Assembly: GCF_012102745.1 (NCBI RefSeq)
Contig: NZ_JAAVSY010000004.1
Coordinates: 97,147 to 161,146, forward strand
Direction of reading: 5' to 3'
Length of the DNA stretch: 64,000 nt
From: Haematospirillum sp. H4485
GTDB taxonomy: Bacteria; Pseudomonadota; Alphaproteobacteria; Rhodospirillales; Rhodospirillaceae
This document shows, piece by piece, positions 21,714 through 36,357 of the stretch (the stretch's first letter is position 1; every line of letters begins with the position of its first letter). The notes below the pieces were generated by a model, which was not told where the DNA came from, searched no databases, and saw nothing but the letters and a program-made list of their open reading frames with translations. The position numbers and the translations under genes were made by a program.

Positions 21714-22048
21714 TGCCGTTCCTTCTTTACTTACGCTTGCGCGTTGCCTTTTTCGACACCTTGAATGGCGCCACTATTCCGCACGGCCGACGTCAAAAGA
21801 CGCCTGCTCACACACCCCCGACCCAAAGCTGCTCCACGATAAGTTCCATAGAACAGACGAGCACAAAACACCCTACAGAGACCCGAAGGCGATTCGGCTC
21901 TTATGCACGAAAGAGGCTGGCTTCAGAAAAACCGCCACATAATCATGGCACACGATAAAACCGGGCAATCGAGGCGCGCATACTATGATCAGCCCCTGCC
22001 AGCGTCAAGAAAAAGCTTTTGAACAGGATTTCTGACGAGCACTGGCAC
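21714..22048 (-). other. Spacer before rpsL, presumed str-operon promoter region
   Basis: About 335 bases separate the rpsL start from the rpoC terminator. No credible gene is present on either strand. Because rpoC is followed by a strong terminator, a promoter for rpsL-rpsG-fusA-tuf is expected here, but I could not single out a convincing -35/-10 pair. Confidence 0.45.
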
Positions 22049-22088
22049 GAAAAAGGCCCGGGTCACAAAAATAATCATGACCCGGGCC
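22049..22088 (-). terminator. Rho-independent terminator after rpoC
   Basis: A perfect 11-bp stem GGCCCGGGTCA (22055-22065) / TGACCCGGGCC (22078-22088) with an AT-rich 12-base loop lies 52 bases past the rpoC stop. On the minus strand it is followed directly by TTTTTCG. This is a textbook intrinsic terminator for the rplKAJL-rpoBC transcript. Confidence 0.9.
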
Positions 22089-22140
22089 ATCTTGGCAAAA
22101 CATGTTAAATCAACGGCAAAATACCAAATCCTGCACAAAA

Positions 22141-26425
<4,285 letters not shown>

Positions 26426-26489
26426 GCTGTCCGCGCTCTTCCTTTAAAAATGGTTACGTCAGGGGCTGTTCGATATGGACAGGGATTGC

Positions 26490-29400
26490 CTAGCTGTCGC
26501 TCTGCAAAAGCTCCACATCCAGACCCAACGACCGCATCTCTTTCACCAGAACGTTGAACGATTCAGGGATACCTGCCTCGAACGTATCGTCACCGCGCAC
26601 GATCGCCTCATAGACCTTCGTACGACCGGAAACATCGTCCGACTTGACCGTCAACATTTCCTGCAGGGTATAGGCTGCCCCATACGCCTCCAAGGCCCAC
26701 ACTTCCATTTCCCCGAAGCGCTGTCCACCAAACTGGGCCTTACCGCCCAGAGGCTGCTGGGTCACAAGCGAATAGGGGCCGATGGAACGGGCGTGTATCT
26801 TGTCATCAACCAAGTGGTGAAGCTTGAGCATGTAGATATAGCCCACAGTAACTTCCCGGTCGAACGGTTCACCCGTCCGGCCATCATACAGCATCACTTG
26901 ACCAGATGTCTGCAGGCCGGCCATGGCCAGATGCTCAGCGATGTCGCTTTCACGCGCACCATCGAACACAGGCGTGGCAATGGGGATGCCATTTCTCAGG
27001 TTGGAAGCCAGCTCACGCACTTCCTCGTCACCCAGATCGGCCACCTCGGCTTTGTAGGCTTCTGGCCCATAGACAGCTTTCAGCTTGTCACGCAGATCAT
27101 CCATGGTCCGGTTGTTATACCGCACGGCATCCAGATACTCACCAACCTGCTTGCCAAGACCACGGCAGGCCCAGCCCAGATGGGTCTCCAGAATCTGTCC
27201 GACGTTCATACGGGAAGGCACGCCCAACGGATTGAGCACGATATCCACCTGCGTTCCATCAGCAAGGTAGGGCATGTCCTCAATCGGAACAATGCGGGAG
27301 ATAACACCCTTGTTCCCATGGCGTCCGGCCATCTTGTCTCCGGGCTGCAACTTGCGCTTCACAGCCACGAAAACCTTGACCATCTTCAAAACGCCCGGAG
27401 GCAGCTCGTCACCACGCTGCAGCTTCTCCACCTTGCTTTCAAAGCGAGCCTGAAGCTGGGCAATAGCCTCCTCGTGGGTCTTCTTCATCCCCTCGATCTC
27501 GGCCATGACATCATCCGCTTCAAGAGCAAACTGACGCCACTGCCCCGGAGTATATTCCTTCAGCACTTCATCTGACAGCACGGCTCCAACACGGAAACCA
27601 CGTGGGCCGGCCACAGCCTTCTGCCCCAGCAGCTTCTCCTTCAGGCGATTGCTGAAAGAACCGTCCAGGATAGCCCGTTCGTCATCACGATCCTTGGCCA
27701 AGGCCTCGATCTCGGCACGCTCAATCGCCAAGGTACGCTCGTCTTTTTCCACACCGCGGCGGTTGAAAACACGCACTTCGACCACAGTACCCTGAACACC
27801 CGGCGGCAAGCGCAGCGATGTATCACGGACATCAGAAGCCTTCTCACCGAAAATGGCACGCAGAAGCTTTTCTTCCGGTGTCACGGGGCTTTCGCCCTTT
27901 GGCGTTACCTTGCCGACCAGAATATCCCCGGCCTTGACCTCAGCACCGATGTAAACAATGCCGGCTTCATCAAGATTGCGCAGGGCATCCTCACCAACAT
28001 TGGGAATGTCGCGGCTGATTTCTTCCTGACCCAGCTTGGTATCACGTGCCATGACTTCAAATTCTTCGATATGAATCGAGGTGAACACGTCATCGCGCAC
28101 GATCCGTTCAGAAATCAGGATCGAATCTTCATAGTTGAAGCCATTCCATGGCATGAAGGCGACCAGCACGTTACGTCCAAGAGCCAGTTCACCCAAGTCC
28201 GTCGATGGACCATCGGCAATAATATCACCCTTGCGGACGATATCACCCACCTTGACCAAAGGACGCTGGGTAATACAAGTGCTCTGGTTTGAACGCTGGA
28301 ACTTGGCCAGACGATAGATATCCACACCAGAACGCGCCGCATCTACATCTTCGGTTGCCCGAATCACGATACGCGTTGCGTCAACCTGCTGGACAATACC
28401 GGTCCGGCCAGCTGAAATGGCCGCCCCGGAATCACGGGCCACGACACCTTCCATACCAGTACCGACAAAAGGTGCTTCGGCACGGATCAGAGGCACAGCC
28501 TGGCGCTGCATGTTCGATCCCATGAGGGCGCGGTTGGCATCGTCATTTTCCAGGAACGGAATCAGGGCTGCAGCCACAGAGACCAGCTGCTTGGGCGACA
28601 CGTCGGCATAGTCAATGTCCGAAGGCGGCACCATAACGTAGTCACTAGCCGCCCGACAGGACACCAGATCGCCGACAAAACGACCCTCTGCATCCAGTTC
28701 GGCATTAGCCTGGGCCACTGTGTAGCGACCCTCTTCCATTGCGGACATGTAGATGACTTCATCGGTCACACGCCCGTCGACAACCTTGCGATAAGGAGCC
28801 TCGATAAACCCGTACTGATTGACACGAGCATACGTTGCCAAGCTGTTGATCAGACCAATGTTCGGCCCTTCCGGCGTTTCAATCGGGCAGATACGACCGT
28901 AGTGGGTCGGGTGAACGTCTCGAACCTCGAACCCGGCACGCTCACGCGTCAGACCACCTGGACCCAAGGCCGACAAACGCCGCTTGTGCGTCACTTCCGA
29001 CAGTGGGTTGGTCTGGTCCATGAACTGCGAAAGCTGGGAAGACCCAAAGAACTCGCGCACAGCAGCAGCAGCAGGCTTGGCATTGACAAGATCATGAGGC
29101 ATGACCGTATCAATATCCACGCTGGACATACGCTCGCGGATTGCGCGCTCCATACGCAGCAAGCCAACACGGTACTGGTTTTCCATCAATTCGCCGACAG
29201 AGCGAACACGACGGTTACCCAAGTGATCGATATCATCGATCTCCCCACGCCCGTCCTTCAACTCTACCAGAACCTTGATAATACGCAGGATGTCATCCCG
29301 ACGGAGAACACGAACCGTATCCGGCACCTCATCCATCGACAGACTCAAGCGGGAGTTCATCTTCACGCGACCAACGGCCGAAAGGTCGTAACGCTCCGGA

Positions 29401-30671
29401 TCGAAGAACAAGCCACGGAACAGCAGTTCAGCTGCCTCAAGTGTTGGCGGCTCACCCGGGCGCATAACACGGTAAATATCGATTAGCGCTTCTTCACGGC
29501 AGGCATTCTTGTCCGCGAACAACGTATTACGGATATACGGCCCAACCTGAACATGATCAATATGCAGGGTTGGCAACTCGTCAATACCGTTCCTGTCAAG
29601 CTCCGCCAAGCTTGACTCGGTAATTTCCTGACCCGCTTCAAGGAACACTTCCCCTGTCGCCGGATTAATGATGTCTTCGGCAACATAGCGCCCGACGAGG
29701 TCCTCGACAGGGACACGCATCTCCGAAAGTCCATCATCGATCAGCTTCTTGCCAAGACGTGGGCTAACCTTGGTACCGGCTTCCGCTTTCAGCTCACCCG
29801 TAGCAGCATCAATCAAATCATAGGGAAGCTTCACGCCCTTCAGACGTTCGGGAACAAAAGCCGTCTTCCACCCACGAGCATCGGCCGTATAGACGATACG
29901 GTCGTAGAAATAGTTCAGAATATCTTCGGCACACAGCCCGGTCAGCTCAGCAGGATCCAGTGGCTGGCGGGCACGGGCGCGCTCCACACGCAAAGCCTCT
30001 GCAGCCTTGGAATCAAGCGCATACAACAGGGTGCTGACCGGCAGCTTGCGGCGACGGTCGATACGGACATAGACCATGTCCTTTGCATCAAACTCAAAAT
30101 CCAGCCACGAGCCACGGTAGGGAATCACGCGCGCGGCAAAGAGGTATTTGCCCGACGAATGGGTCTTGCCCTTGTCATGATCAAAAAACACACCAGGAGA
30201 ACGGTGCATCTGGGAAACGATAACACGCTCGGTACCATTCACAATAAAGGTACCATTACGGGTCATCAGGGGCATATCCCCCATGTACACATCCTGCTCC
30301 TTGATATCGCGAACAGAACGGGCACCCGTATCTTCATCAATGTCCCAGACGACCAAACGAAGCGTTACCTTCAGCGGAGCCGCAAAGGTCATTCCACGCT
30401 GCTGGCACTCGTCAACGTCATACTTGGGATCTTCCAGCTCATAACGGACAAACTCAAGCTCGCCCTTCCCGGCAAAATCCTTGATCGGAAAAACTGACTT
30501 GAACACTTCCTGCAAACCCGAAGGGGTTCTTTTATCCGCAGGGATTCCTGTCTGAAGGAACTGATCGTAGGAGTTTTTCTGAACCTCAATCAGGTTCGGC
30601 ATGGGGGCCACCGTGCGGATGCGCCCAAAACTCTTACGTACCCGTTTCCGACCTGTAAAGGACCTAGCCAT
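26490..30671 (-). CDS. rpoB: DNA-directed RNA polymerase beta subunit
   Basis: The 1393-residue beta subunit starts [20 protein letters not shown]. The rifampicin region reads [57 protein letters not shown] and matches the sensitive consensus at the usual positions (Asp, His and Ser codons present). C-terminal contacts [31 protein letters not shown] are intact. It lies downstream of rplL, beyond a hairpin. Confidence 0.99.
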   Translation of the reverse strand: MARSFTGRKRVRKSFGRIRTVAPMPNLIEVQKNSYDQFLQTGIPADKRTPSGLQEVFKSVFPIKDFAGKGELEFVRYELEDPKYDVDECQQRGMTFAAPLKVTLRLVVWDIDEDTGARSVRDIKEQDVYMGDMPLMTRNGTFIVNGTERVIVSQMHRSPGVFFDHDKGKTHSSGKYLFAARVIPYRGSWLDFEFDAKDMVYVRIDRRRKLPVSTLLYALDSKAAEALRVERARARQPLDPAELTGLCAEDILNYFYDRIVYTADARGWKTAFVPERLKGVKLPYDLIDAATGELKAEAGTKVSPRLGKKLIDDGLSEMRVPVEDLVGRYVAEDIINPATGEVFLEAGQEITESSLAELDRNGIDELPTLHIDHVQVGPYIRNTLFADKNACREEALIDIYRVMRPGEPPTLEAAELLFRGLFFDPERYDLSAVGRVKMNSRLSLSMDEVPDTVRVLRRDDILRIIKVLVELKDGRGEIDDIDHLGNRRVRSVGELMENQYRVGLLRMERAIRERMSSVDIDTVMPHDLVNAKPAAAAVREFFGSSQLSQFMDQTNPLSEVTHKRRLSALGPGGLTRERAGFEVRDVHPTHYGRICPIETPEGPNIGLINSLATYARVNQYGFIEAPYRKVVDGRVTDEVIYMSAMEEGRYTVAQANAELDAEGRFVGDLVSCRAASDYVMVPPSDIDYADVSPKQLVSVAAALIPFLENDDANRALMGSNMQRQAVPLIRAEAPFVGTGMEGVVARDSGAAISAGRTGIVQQVDATRIVIRATEDVDAARSGVDIYRLAKFQRSNQSTCITQRPLVKVGDIVRKGDIIADGPSTDLGELALGRNVLVAFMPWNGFNYEDSILISERIVRDDVFTSIHIEEFEVMARDTKLGQEEISRDIPNVGEDALRNLDEAGIVYIGAEVKAGDILVGKVTPKGESPVTPEEKLLRAIFGEKASDVRDTSLRLPPGVQGTVVEVRVFNRRGVEKDERTLAIERAEIEALAKDRDDERAILDGSFSNRLKEKLLGQKAVAGPRGFRVGAVLSDEVLKEYTPGQWRQFALEADDVMAEIEGMKKTHEEAIAQLQARFESKVEKLQRGDELPPGVLKMVKVFVAVKRKLQPGDKMAGRHGNKGVISRIVPIEDMPYLADGTQVDIVLNPLGVPSRMNVGQILETHLGWACRGLGKQVGEYLDAVRYNNRTMDDLRDKLKAVYGPEAYKAEVADLGDEEVRELASNLRNGIPIATPVFDGARESDIAEHLAMAGLQTSGQVMLYDGRTGEPFDREVTVGYIYMLKLHHLVDDKIHARSIGPYSLVTQQPLGGKAQFGGQRFGEMEVWALEAYGAAYTLQEMLTVKSDDVSGRTKVYEAIVRGDDTFEAGIPESFNVLVKEMRSLGLDVELLQSDS

Positions 30672-31051
30672 TGTCGCTCCTTAGTCTGTGACATGCCCGC
30701 GTGGATCTTTGAAGATCTTGCAGACTGAACGCGGCCCACTCCTGAAATCTACAGAAGAAGGCCGTGGCAGAAGGCGCCAGAGCATGCACCAAACCGCCAT
30801 TCCCAAATACAAGGTGGCTCAGTCCTACTGCCCGCATGTGCCCTGTCATACGGCGTCCGGACTGACCTCCGCAAAACCTAGAACAGCCAGATTCTGGGGA
30901 GGAACCCTGAACTATTAAAATACGCTGCCACGCAGCAAGCTCCGCTTTTCTAACACCACACGCCTCATCCTGCAATTCAGGATATAAGAACGACAGCGTG
31001 CCGGGGGTCGCATTTGTGACCCCCGGCAAAACTGGGACAGCAGAACGGAAA
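30672..31051 (-). promoter_or_regulatory. rplL-rpoB spacer with a strong attenuator-like hairpin
   Basis: This 380-base non-coding spacer contains a perfect 10-bp GC stem, GCCGGGGGTC (31000-31009) / GACCCCCGGC (31018-31027), 25 bases past the rplL stop. The minus-strand sequence after it (ACGCTGTCGTTCTTAT) is only mildly T-rich, suggesting partial termination. In other bacteria an attenuator at this position lowers rpoBC relative to the ribosomal proteins. The remaining roughly 330 bases form the rpoB leader. No gene is seen there. Confidence 0.6.
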
Positions 31052-31432
31052 TTACTTCAGCTCAGCCTTAGCGCCAACTTTCTCCAACTGCTCCTTGATC
31101 TTTTGAGCCTCTTCCTTGGAAACAGCTGCCTTCACAACTTTCGGCGCGCTTTCAACGATCTCCTTCGCTTGTTTCAGATCCAATTTGGGATCTATAACGC
31201 GAACTTCCTTGATTACGGCAATCTTTACGCTCTGATCGACGGAAGCGAGAACAACATCAAATTCTGTCTTTTCTTCAGCGGCCGGGGCAGCAGCACCCGG
31301 GGCAGCGGCAGCGACAGCCACCGGAGCGGCAGCGGAAACGCCCCACTTCTCTTCCAGCAGCTTGGACAGTTCAGCGGCTTCAAGAACAGTCAGGGAGGAC
31401 AGTTCATCAACAAGCTTGGCAAGATCAGCCAT
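31052..31432 (-). CDS. rplL: 50S ribosomal protein L7/L12
   Basis: The 126-residue L7/L12 starts [22 protein letters not shown]. An in-frame start ten codons upstream lacks similarity. The N-terminal dimerisation domain is followed by an Ala/Pro hinge (about residues 38-58) and the C-terminal factor-binding domain with [25 protein letters not shown] and [20 protein letters not shown]. It follows rplJ by 91 bases. Confidence 0.97.
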   Translation of the reverse strand: MADLAKLVDELSSLTVLEAAELSKLLEEKWGVSAAAPVAVAAAAPGAAAPAAEEKTEFDVVLASVDQSVKIAVIKEVRVIDPKLDLKQAKEIVESAPKVVKAAVSKEEAQKIKEQLEKVGAKAELK

Positions 31433-31523
31433 TTTTTTACTCCGTATGTCAGCCGGACCCAATACACATCAAGCAATCCGGCAAATGTTTTTTCTTCCCC
31501 GCCTACTGCGGGAAAACAGCGGC

Positions 31524-32042
31524 TCAGGCGGCTTCGCCCTTGGTTGCATAGGCGCTGAGAACACGAGCCACACCGGCGCCGGGCTGAGACAGCACGGTCG
31601 CCACACGCGTGGCCGGGGTTTGCAGCATGCCAACCAGCTTGGCACGAAGTTCATCGAGGCTGGGCAAGGATGCCAAGGCCTTGACGCCATCGACGTTCAG
31701 GGCATTTCCATCCATGACACCGCCAAGAATAATCAACTTTGGATTCGTCTTGGCAAACTCGACCATGGCCTTCGCAGCAGCTACCGGGTCAGCCGACACG
31801 GCCATGCCGGTCGGTCCGGTAAGAAGGCTGGAAAGGCCATCAAACTTCGTACCCTCAAGAGCAATACGCGTGAGCCGATTCTTGGTTACACGGAAACTGG
31901 CGCCTACTGCGCGCATCTGTTTACGAAGAGATTCCAGATCCGCCACGGTCAGCCCGGAATAATGGGCAACCACAACGGTGGATACTTCTCCGAACAGACC
32001 GTGGAGTTCGGACACCAACTCCTGTTTCTGTTCACGGTTCAC
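31524..32042 (-). CDS. rplJ: 50S ribosomal protein L10
   Basis: The 172-residue L10 anchors L7/L12 on the large subunit. The start is a GTG (32040-32042, reads MNREQKQELVSELHGLF) with GGAG seven bases upstream. The frame is open for 47 more codons upstream, but these have no L10 similarity and would overlap the probable regulatory leader. Conserved GLTVADLESLRKQMRAVGASFRVTKNRL and LLTGPTGMAVS are present. The C-terminal helix that binds L12 ends LSAYATKGEAA. Confidence 0.96.
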   Translation of the reverse strand: MNREQKQELVSELHGLFGEVSTVVVAHYSGLTVADLESLRKQMRAVGASFRVTKNRLTRIALEGTKFDGLSSLLTGPTGMAVSADPVAAAKAMVEFAKTNPKLIILGGVMDGNALNVDGVKALASLPSLDELRAKLVGMLQTPATRVATVLSQPGAGVARVLSAYATKGEAA

Positions 32043-32209
32043 GGTGCGTCTCCGCTTCTTCACCCTGACCCGGCAAACATACCGGACAGGATTGGTTGCG
32101 ACGTCCTCCAATACAAAAAGTACGGAGGGTATCATCTGCCCCGGAAGCTGAAACTCGACAACGGAACTCTGACACACAGGCATCAGGAAAACCGACTGAC
32201 AAACTCTTC

Positions 32210-32282
32210 AACTCCCGTCTGTACAGGCGGGGCGCTCCCCTCTTAGAACCTTGCCCACGCAAGGTACCCGTAGTCTTGGACA
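32210..32282 (-). promoter_or_regulatory. Probable L10 leader (autoregulatory mRNA element)
   Basis: In the 310-base gap between rplA and rplJ the minus strand reads CAAGACTACGGGTACCTTG, then a small stem CCTTG/CAAGG, then GCGCCCCGCCTGTACAGACGG. This order (CAAGAC-CGG, internal hairpin, CCTG-AGACGG) resembles the L10 leader known upstream of rplJ in many bacteria, where the L10(L12)4 complex binds and represses translation. A covariance-model search would settle it. The rest of the gap has no gene; GGCGG/CCGCC repeats at 32312-32336 can form alternative hairpins just after rplA. Confidence 0.6.
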
Positions 32283-32352
32283 GGTCATAAACCCCGGATC
32301 AACCAGAGCTTCCGCCAAGGCGGCATAAAAACCGCCCTGACAGACAACAGCA

Positions 32353-33048
32353 TTACCCCGCAATGGAAGGAATGCTGACCTTAACACCCGGCCCCATGGT
32401 GGAGCTGAGCGAAACTTTCTGCATATAGGACCCCTTCGCCCCAGACGGCTTCGCCTTCTGAAGAGCATCAACAAAGGCCCGGACATTCTCTACCAGCTTA
32501 CCCTCATCAAAGGAAGCCTTACCAATACCTGCGTGAACAATACCGGCTTTTTCGACACGGAACTGAACCTGACCTGCCTTGGCTGCCTTGACAGCAGAGG
32601 CGACATCAACCGTCACGGTACCCAGCTTTGGGTTGGGCATCAGACCACGAGGACCAAGGATTTTTGCAACACGCCCAACCAGACCCATCATGTCAGGCGA
32701 TGCAATGCAGCGATCAAAGTCGATCTTGCCCTGCTGGATTGTTTCCAGAAGCTCTTCGGCACCGACAATATCAGCCCCGGCAGCCTTTGCTTCATCAGCC
32801 TTGCCGGCCTTTGCAAACACAGCAACCCGAACAGCCTTGCCTGTTCCGTGCGGCAACTCCACGACACCACGAACCATCTGGTCAGCGTGCCGGGGATCAA
32901 CACCCAAATTAACCGCAACCTCGATCGTCTCGTCGAACTTGGCCCGGGAGCCTTCCTTCACAAGACCAACTGCCTCAACCAATGTGTACAGCTTCTCGCG
33001 ATTAACGCTTTCATAAGCTGCGGACAGACGCTTGCCAAGCTTTGCCAT
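32353..33048 (-). CDS. rplA: 50S ribosomal protein L1
   Basis: The 231-residue L1 starts [20 protein letters not shown]. It contains [34 protein letters not shown] and the signature [19 protein letters not shown]1 forms the mobile stalk near the E site and in E. coli represses rplK-rplA. It is six bases after rplK. Confidence 0.98.
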   Translation of the reverse strand: MAKLGKRLSAAYESVNREKLYTLVEAVGLVKEGSRAKFDETIEVAVNLGVDPRHADQMVRGVVELPHGTGKAVRVAVFAKAGKADEAKAAGADIVGAEELLETIQQGKIDFDRCIASPDMMGLVGRVAKILGPRGLMPNPKLGTVTVDVASAVKAAKAGQVQFRVEKAGIVHAGIGKASFDEGKLVENVRAFVDALQKAKPSGAKGSYMQKVSLSSTMGPGVKVSIPSIAG

Positions 33049-33054
33049 CGTCCC

Positions 33055-33486
33055 TTACTCCTCAACCACCAGACCCATGGAACGGGCAGAACCCCTGATC
33101 ATCTCAGCGGCGGATTCAACTGTATCGCAGTTAAGATCAACCATCTTGACCTGAGCAATCTTGTGAACCTGCGCCATTGTGACCCGACCAACACTGGCAC
33201 CGCGACCCGGCGTTGTAGACCCCTTGGCAACACCTGCTTCTTTCTTCAAGAAGAAGCTGACAGGCGGCGTCTTAAGAATAAAGGAGAACGTACGGTCACC
33301 ATAGGCCGTAATGACAACCGGAATTGGCGTACCCGGCTCAATTCCCTGGGTTGCAGCATTGAAGTTCTTACAGAACTCCATGATATTCAGGCCACGCTGA
33401 CCAAGCGCCGGACCAATAGGCGGAGACGGATTAGCCTTGCCCGCCGGCACCTGCAAATTGATATAGCCAACTATTTTTTTTGCCAT
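33055..33486 (-). CDS. rplK: 50S ribosomal protein L11
   Basis: The 143-residue L11 starts [40 protein letters not shown], with the Pro-rich N-terminal domain involved in factor and thiopeptide binding. The C-terminal rRNA-binding domain ends [19 protein letters not shown]. Its N-terminal Ala and Lys residues are the expected methylation targets of PrmA, which is encoded in this window at 52194-53123. Confidence 0.98.
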   Translation of the reverse strand: MAKKIVGYINLQVPAGKANPSPPIGPALGQRGLNIMEFCKNFNAATQGIEPGTPIPVVITAYGDRTFSFILKTPPVSFFLKKEAGVAKGSTTPGRGASVGRVTMAQVHKIAQVKMVDLNCDTVESAAEMIRGSARSMGLVVEE

Positions 33487-33591
33487 TTTTTACCTCATCA
33501 CAAAGAAAGGCTGTGGTACAGCCCGGCACAGGCCTTCCACACAAAAATTCCTGCTCAGCGCAAAGCATAGCCGCAGAAGCAGAAACACTCC

Positions 33592-34122
33592 CTAGACCTT
33601 TTCGACCTGGGAGAACTCAAGATCCACGGGCGTTGCACGACCGAAGATAGACACAGAAACCTTCAAACGGGCGCGCTCTTCGTCAACTTCCTCAACCATT
33701 CCATTGAACGAAGCAAACGGGCCATCCGCAACACGAATTTGCTCACCTACCTCAAACGTAACAGAGGACTTGGGATGCTCAACGCCCTCACGCACTTGAT
33801 TGATAATGCGCTCAGCCTCTTGCTGAGTGATCGGAACAGGACGCCCGCGACCACCCAGAAACCCTGTGACCTTCGGCGTATCCTTCACCAAATGCCAGCT
33901 CTCGTCCGTCATCTGCATCTTGAGAAGAACATAACCGGGGAAAAACTTGCGATCAGCATGAACCTTGGAGCCACGGCGGATTTCCACCACCTCCTCGGTC
34001 GGCACCATAATTTCCTCAAACTGCGCATCCAGCCCCTTGCGAACAGCCTGCTCGCGAATGGACTGGGCAACCTTGTTCTCAAACCCGGAATAAACGTGCA
34101 GAACGTACCAACGCGCTTCCAT
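33592..34122 (-). CDS. nusG: Transcription termination/antitermination factor NusG
   Basis: The 176-residue NusG starts [20 protein letters not shown]. The NGN domain ([45 protein letters not shown]) is followed by a KOW domain ([23 protein letters not shown]). NusG couples RNA polymerase to Rho or to the ribosome through S10. It begins three bases after the secE stop; a 105-base spacer leads to rplK. Confidence 0.99.
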   Translation of the reverse strand: MEARWYVLHVYSGFENKVAQSIREQAVRKGLDAQFEEIMVPTEEVVEIRRGSKVHADRKFFPGYVLLKMQMTDESWHLVKDTPKVTGFLGGRGRPVPITQQEAERIINQVREGVEHPKSSVTFEVGEQIRVADGPFASFNGMVEEVDEERARLKVSVSIFGRATPVDLEFSQVEKV

Positions 34123-34125
34123 AGA

Positions 34126-34323
34126 TCAGCCTCCCAGGCCAAAAATCAGCTTCACGCCCCAAGCAAGAACCTGGTCCACCATCAAGAAAAAAAGCGCTGC
34201 GAGAACAACCATCACAAAGACCATGACGGTAGATACCGCGGCCTCCTTGCGGGTTGGCCACACAACACGCGCAACCTCTTGGCGGACCTGCCGCACAAAC
34301 TGACCAAGATTGGTTTTTGCCAT
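34126..34323 (-). CDS. secE: Preprotein translocase subunit SecE
   Basis: The 65-residue single-helix SecE starts MAKTNLGQFVRQVRQEVARV. Its amphipathic segment with VVWPTRKEAAVSTVMV is diagnostic and is followed by one transmembrane helix (about residues 35-58). It clamps SecY. Five in-frame codons upstream are unlikely to be used. It sits downstream of tRNA-Trp, and nusG follows. Confidence 0.97.
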   Translation of the reverse strand: MAKTNLGQFVRQVRQEVARVVWPTRKEAAVSTVMVFVMVVLAALFFLMVDQVLAWGVKLIFGLGG

Positions 34324-34443
34324 GGCTCTACTCAACACCCACCGGAAAACTGCACAACATCAAACACAGGAAACGACACAACAAGGAGGCTCCGGACCAA
34401 CTTGTGCAGGAACCACACACAGACACCAACACGATACGACAGC

Positions 34444-34461
34444 GCCCGGCATTGGCCGGGC
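34444..34461 (-). other. GC hairpin between tRNA-Trp and secE
   Basis: GCCCGGC-ATTG-GCCGGGC (7-bp stem, four-base loop) lies 20 bases past the tRNA-Trp 3' end. There is no T-tract on the minus strand. It may mark tRNA processing or partial termination before secE-nusG. Confidence 0.4.
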
Positions 34462-34480
34462 ACGGTCTTTCAGAAATCCT

Positions 34481-34556
34481 TGGCAGGGGCGACAGGGATC
34501 GAACCTGCAACCCCCGGTTTTGGAGACCGGTGCTCTACCAGTTGAGCTACACCCCT
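34481..34556 (-). tRNA. tRNA-Trp (anticodon CCA)
   Basis: This 76-base cloverleaf has acceptor AGGGGTG / CGCCCCT, an encoded 3' CCA, a D-loop with AGCTCAACTGGTAGAGC and a T-arm GCAGGTTCGATCCCTGT. The anticodon arm CCGGT-CTCCAAA-ACCGG places CCA at plus-strand 34521-34523. It lies between tuf copy 2 and secE, the common tufB-trpT-secE order. Confidence 0.97.
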
Positions 34557-34681
34557 TCAGGACGCCTAGACCGAACCAAAAAACACAAGATGCGCATTAC
34601 ACTGCAAATTTTGCCTTGGCTTTTCTCCGAAATGACCGGAGCGGCAGGGTATAACCGGACACCCCGGAAAGATCAAGCCTT

Positions 34682-34712
34682 TTCCGGAAGATTTCATTCA
34701 AACCTTCCGGAA
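34682..34712 (-). terminator. Hairpin after tuf copy 2
   Basis: TTCCGGAAG (34682-34690) / CTTCCGGAA (34704-34712) forms a perfect 9-bp stem with a 13-base loop, 20 bases past the tuf stop. The minus strand continues AAAGGCTTGATCTTT with little T-enrichment, so termination would be weak and read-through to tRNA-Trp is likely. Its right arm overlaps the edge of the tuf repeat. Confidence 0.45.
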
Positions 34713-35923
34713 CGACTTCGATTTTGGATTGTTACTTGTTAATTTTGGAGACGACGCCGGCGCCGACGGTTCTGCCGCCTTCACGGATGGCGAAGCGGAG
34801 ACCTTCATCCATGGCAATGGGGGCAATCAGGCGAACGCTGATACGGATATTGTCTCCGGGCATGACCATCTCGGTACCTTCCGGCAGCTCGATTGTTCCG
34901 GTCACGTCGGTAGTACGGAAGTAGAACTGCGGACGGTAATTGGAGAAGAACGGCGTATGACGGCCGCCTTCATCCTTGGACAGGATATAGCATTCCGATT
35001 CAAAATCGGTATGCGGCGTAATCGAACCTGGCTTGGCCAGAACCTGGCCACGCACCACGTCGTCACGCTTTACGCCACGCAGCAGCGCACCGATGTTGTC
35101 ACCGGCCTCACCCTGATCCAGAAGCTTGCGGAACATTTCCACACCGGTACAGGTGGTCTTGGTGGTATCTTTCAGGCCAATGATCTCGACTTCGTCGTTG
35201 ACCTTCAGGATACCGCGCTCCACACGACCGGTTGCAACAGTACCACGACCCGAAATCGTGAACACGTCTTCGATCGGCATCAGGAACGGCAGATCTTTCG
35301 GACGATCCGGCTGCGGGATGTATTCATCAACAGCACGCATCAGCTCCAGAATTGCTTCCTTGCCGATCTTCGGGTCACTGTCTTCCAGAACGGCCAACGC
35401 GGAACCCTTGATGATAGGAATATCATCCCCGGGGAAGTCATACGAGGACAGAAGCTCGCGGATTTCCAGCTCAACCAGCTCCAGAAGCTCTGGATCGTCA
35501 ACCTGGTCAACCTTGTTCAGGAACACAACCAGGGCCGGAACACCAACCTGGCGAGCCAGCAGAATGTGTTCGCGGGTCTGCGGCATCGGGCCATCCGCGG
35601 CAGAAACAACCAGAATGGCACCATCCATCTGCGCGGCACCGGTGATCATGTTCTTCACATAGTCAGCGTGACCCGGGCAGTCAACGTGTGCGTAATGGCG
35701 GTTTGTCGTTTCATACTCAACGTGGGCCGTCGAGATCGTAATACCGCGGGCGCGTTCTTCGGGAGCCTTGTCAATCTGGTCATACGCAGAAAACGTAGCA
35801 CCACCTGTCTCGGCCAGAACCTTCGTGATCGCCGCCGTCAATGACGTCTTCCCATGGTCAACGTGGCCAATCGTGCCAACGTTGCAGTGCGGCTTCGTCC
35901 GCTCAAATTTTGCCTTGCTCATT
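34709..35923. repeat. tuf repeat, copy 2 (about 1215 bp)
   Basis: Partner of 17488-18702 in the same orientation, about 17.2 kb away. Identity stops sharply at both ends. Direct repeats of this size could support deletion of the intervening S10/str/rpoBC block, but that would be lethal, so gene conversion is the outcome expected to be seen. Confidence 0.93.
34732..35922 (-). CDS. tuf: Elongation factor Tu, copy 2
   Basis: This 396-residue EF-Tu is identical in protein sequence to copy 1. The start [20 protein letters not shown] is shared; in-frame codons upstream belong to the leader. The setting differs: here tuf follows tRNA-Tyr and tRNA-Gly and precedes tRNA-Trp, matching the E. coli tufB locus, whereas copy 1 ends the str operon like tufA. 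Two promoters probably supply EF-Tu under different growth-rate control. Confidence 0.99.
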   Translation of the reverse strand: MSKAKFERTKPHCNVGTIGHVDHGKTSLTAAITKVLAETGGATFSAYDQIDKAPEERARGITISTAHVEYETTNRHYAHVDCPGHADYVKNMITGAAQMDGAILVVSAADGPMPQTREHILLARQVGVPALVVFLNKVDQVDDPELLELVELEIRELLSSYDFPGDDIPIIKGSALAVLEDSDPKIGKEAILELMRAVDEYIPQPDRPKDLPFLMPIEDVFTISGRGTVATGRVERGILKVNDEVEIIGLKDTTKTTCTGVEMFRKLLDQGEAGDNIGALLRGVKRDDVVRGQVLAKPGSITPHTDFESECYILSKDEGGRHTPFFSNYRPQFYFRTTDVTGTIELPEGTEMVMPGDNIRISVRLIAPIAMDEGLRFAIREGGRTVGAGVVSKINK

Positions 35924-36012
35924 TCAGCACATGCCTTCTGAATGCTACCTGTTAGGGGGTTGACGTGCGCCAAGGCCGCCCCCGGCACAACACCAGAGAA
36001 TGTTCAGTGCAT

Positions 36013-36086
36013 TGGAGCGGGTGATGGGAATCGAACCCACGTAGCCAGCTTGGAAGGCTGGAGCTTTACCATTAAGCTACACCCGC
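36013..36086 (-). tRNA. tRNA-Gly (anticodon TCC)
   Basis: This 74-base gene has acceptor GCGGGTG / CACCCGC, discriminator T and an encoded CCA. The anticodon arm CCAGC-CTTCCAA-GCTGG gives TCC (plus-strand 36052-36054). It lies 90 bases before tuf copy 2 and after tRNA-Tyr, probably in one precursor transcript. Confidence 0.97.
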
Positions 36087-36139
36087 ACACATGTACCCTA
36101 TGATACAGGCAGCGTAAAAATCTGTATGACGCTGCTGTA

Positions 36140-36225
36140 TGGTGGAGGGAGTAGGATTCGAACCTACGTAGACATCCGTCGGCAGATTTACAGTCTGCTG
36201 CCATTAACCACTCGGCCACCCCTCC
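36140..36225 (-). tRNA. tRNA-Tyr (anticodon GTA)
   Basis: This 86-base class II tRNA has acceptor GGAGGGG / TCCCTCC and an encoded CCA. The anticodon arm GCAGA-CTGTAAA-TCTGC gives GTA. It has the long variable arm expected of bacterial tRNA-Tyr. It is the first gene of the tRNA-Tyr/tRNA-Gly/tuf/tRNA-Trp/secE set. Confidence 0.97.
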
Positions 36226-36265
36226 ATGGGTACCGCGATAACCCGCATCGGCGGGAGGCCCGGGT

Positions 36266-36292
36266 TTACTAGGACACAGCCCCCCTTGTCAA
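36266..36292 (-). promoter_or_regulatory. Candidate sigma-70 promoter for the tRNA-Tyr/Gly-tuf unit
   Basis: On the minus strand TTGACA (36287-36292) is followed after 15 bases by TAGTAA (36266-36271), and the tRNA-Tyr 5' end lies about 40 bases further on. The -35 is perfect but the -10 is imperfect and the spacer short. The location in the divergent gap before the first tRNA is as expected. Confidence 0.45.
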
Positions 36293-36357
36293 CGGGAAAA
36301 TAAGCCCTACTCTGCACGCCAACCTATTCCGGCACCCTTACTTTTCAGGAGTCCCCC

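Noticed and set aside
31524..32183. Longest-frame version of rplJ
   Set aside because: The additional 47 residues are unlike L10, and a GTG with a good ribosome site gives the conserved N-terminus.
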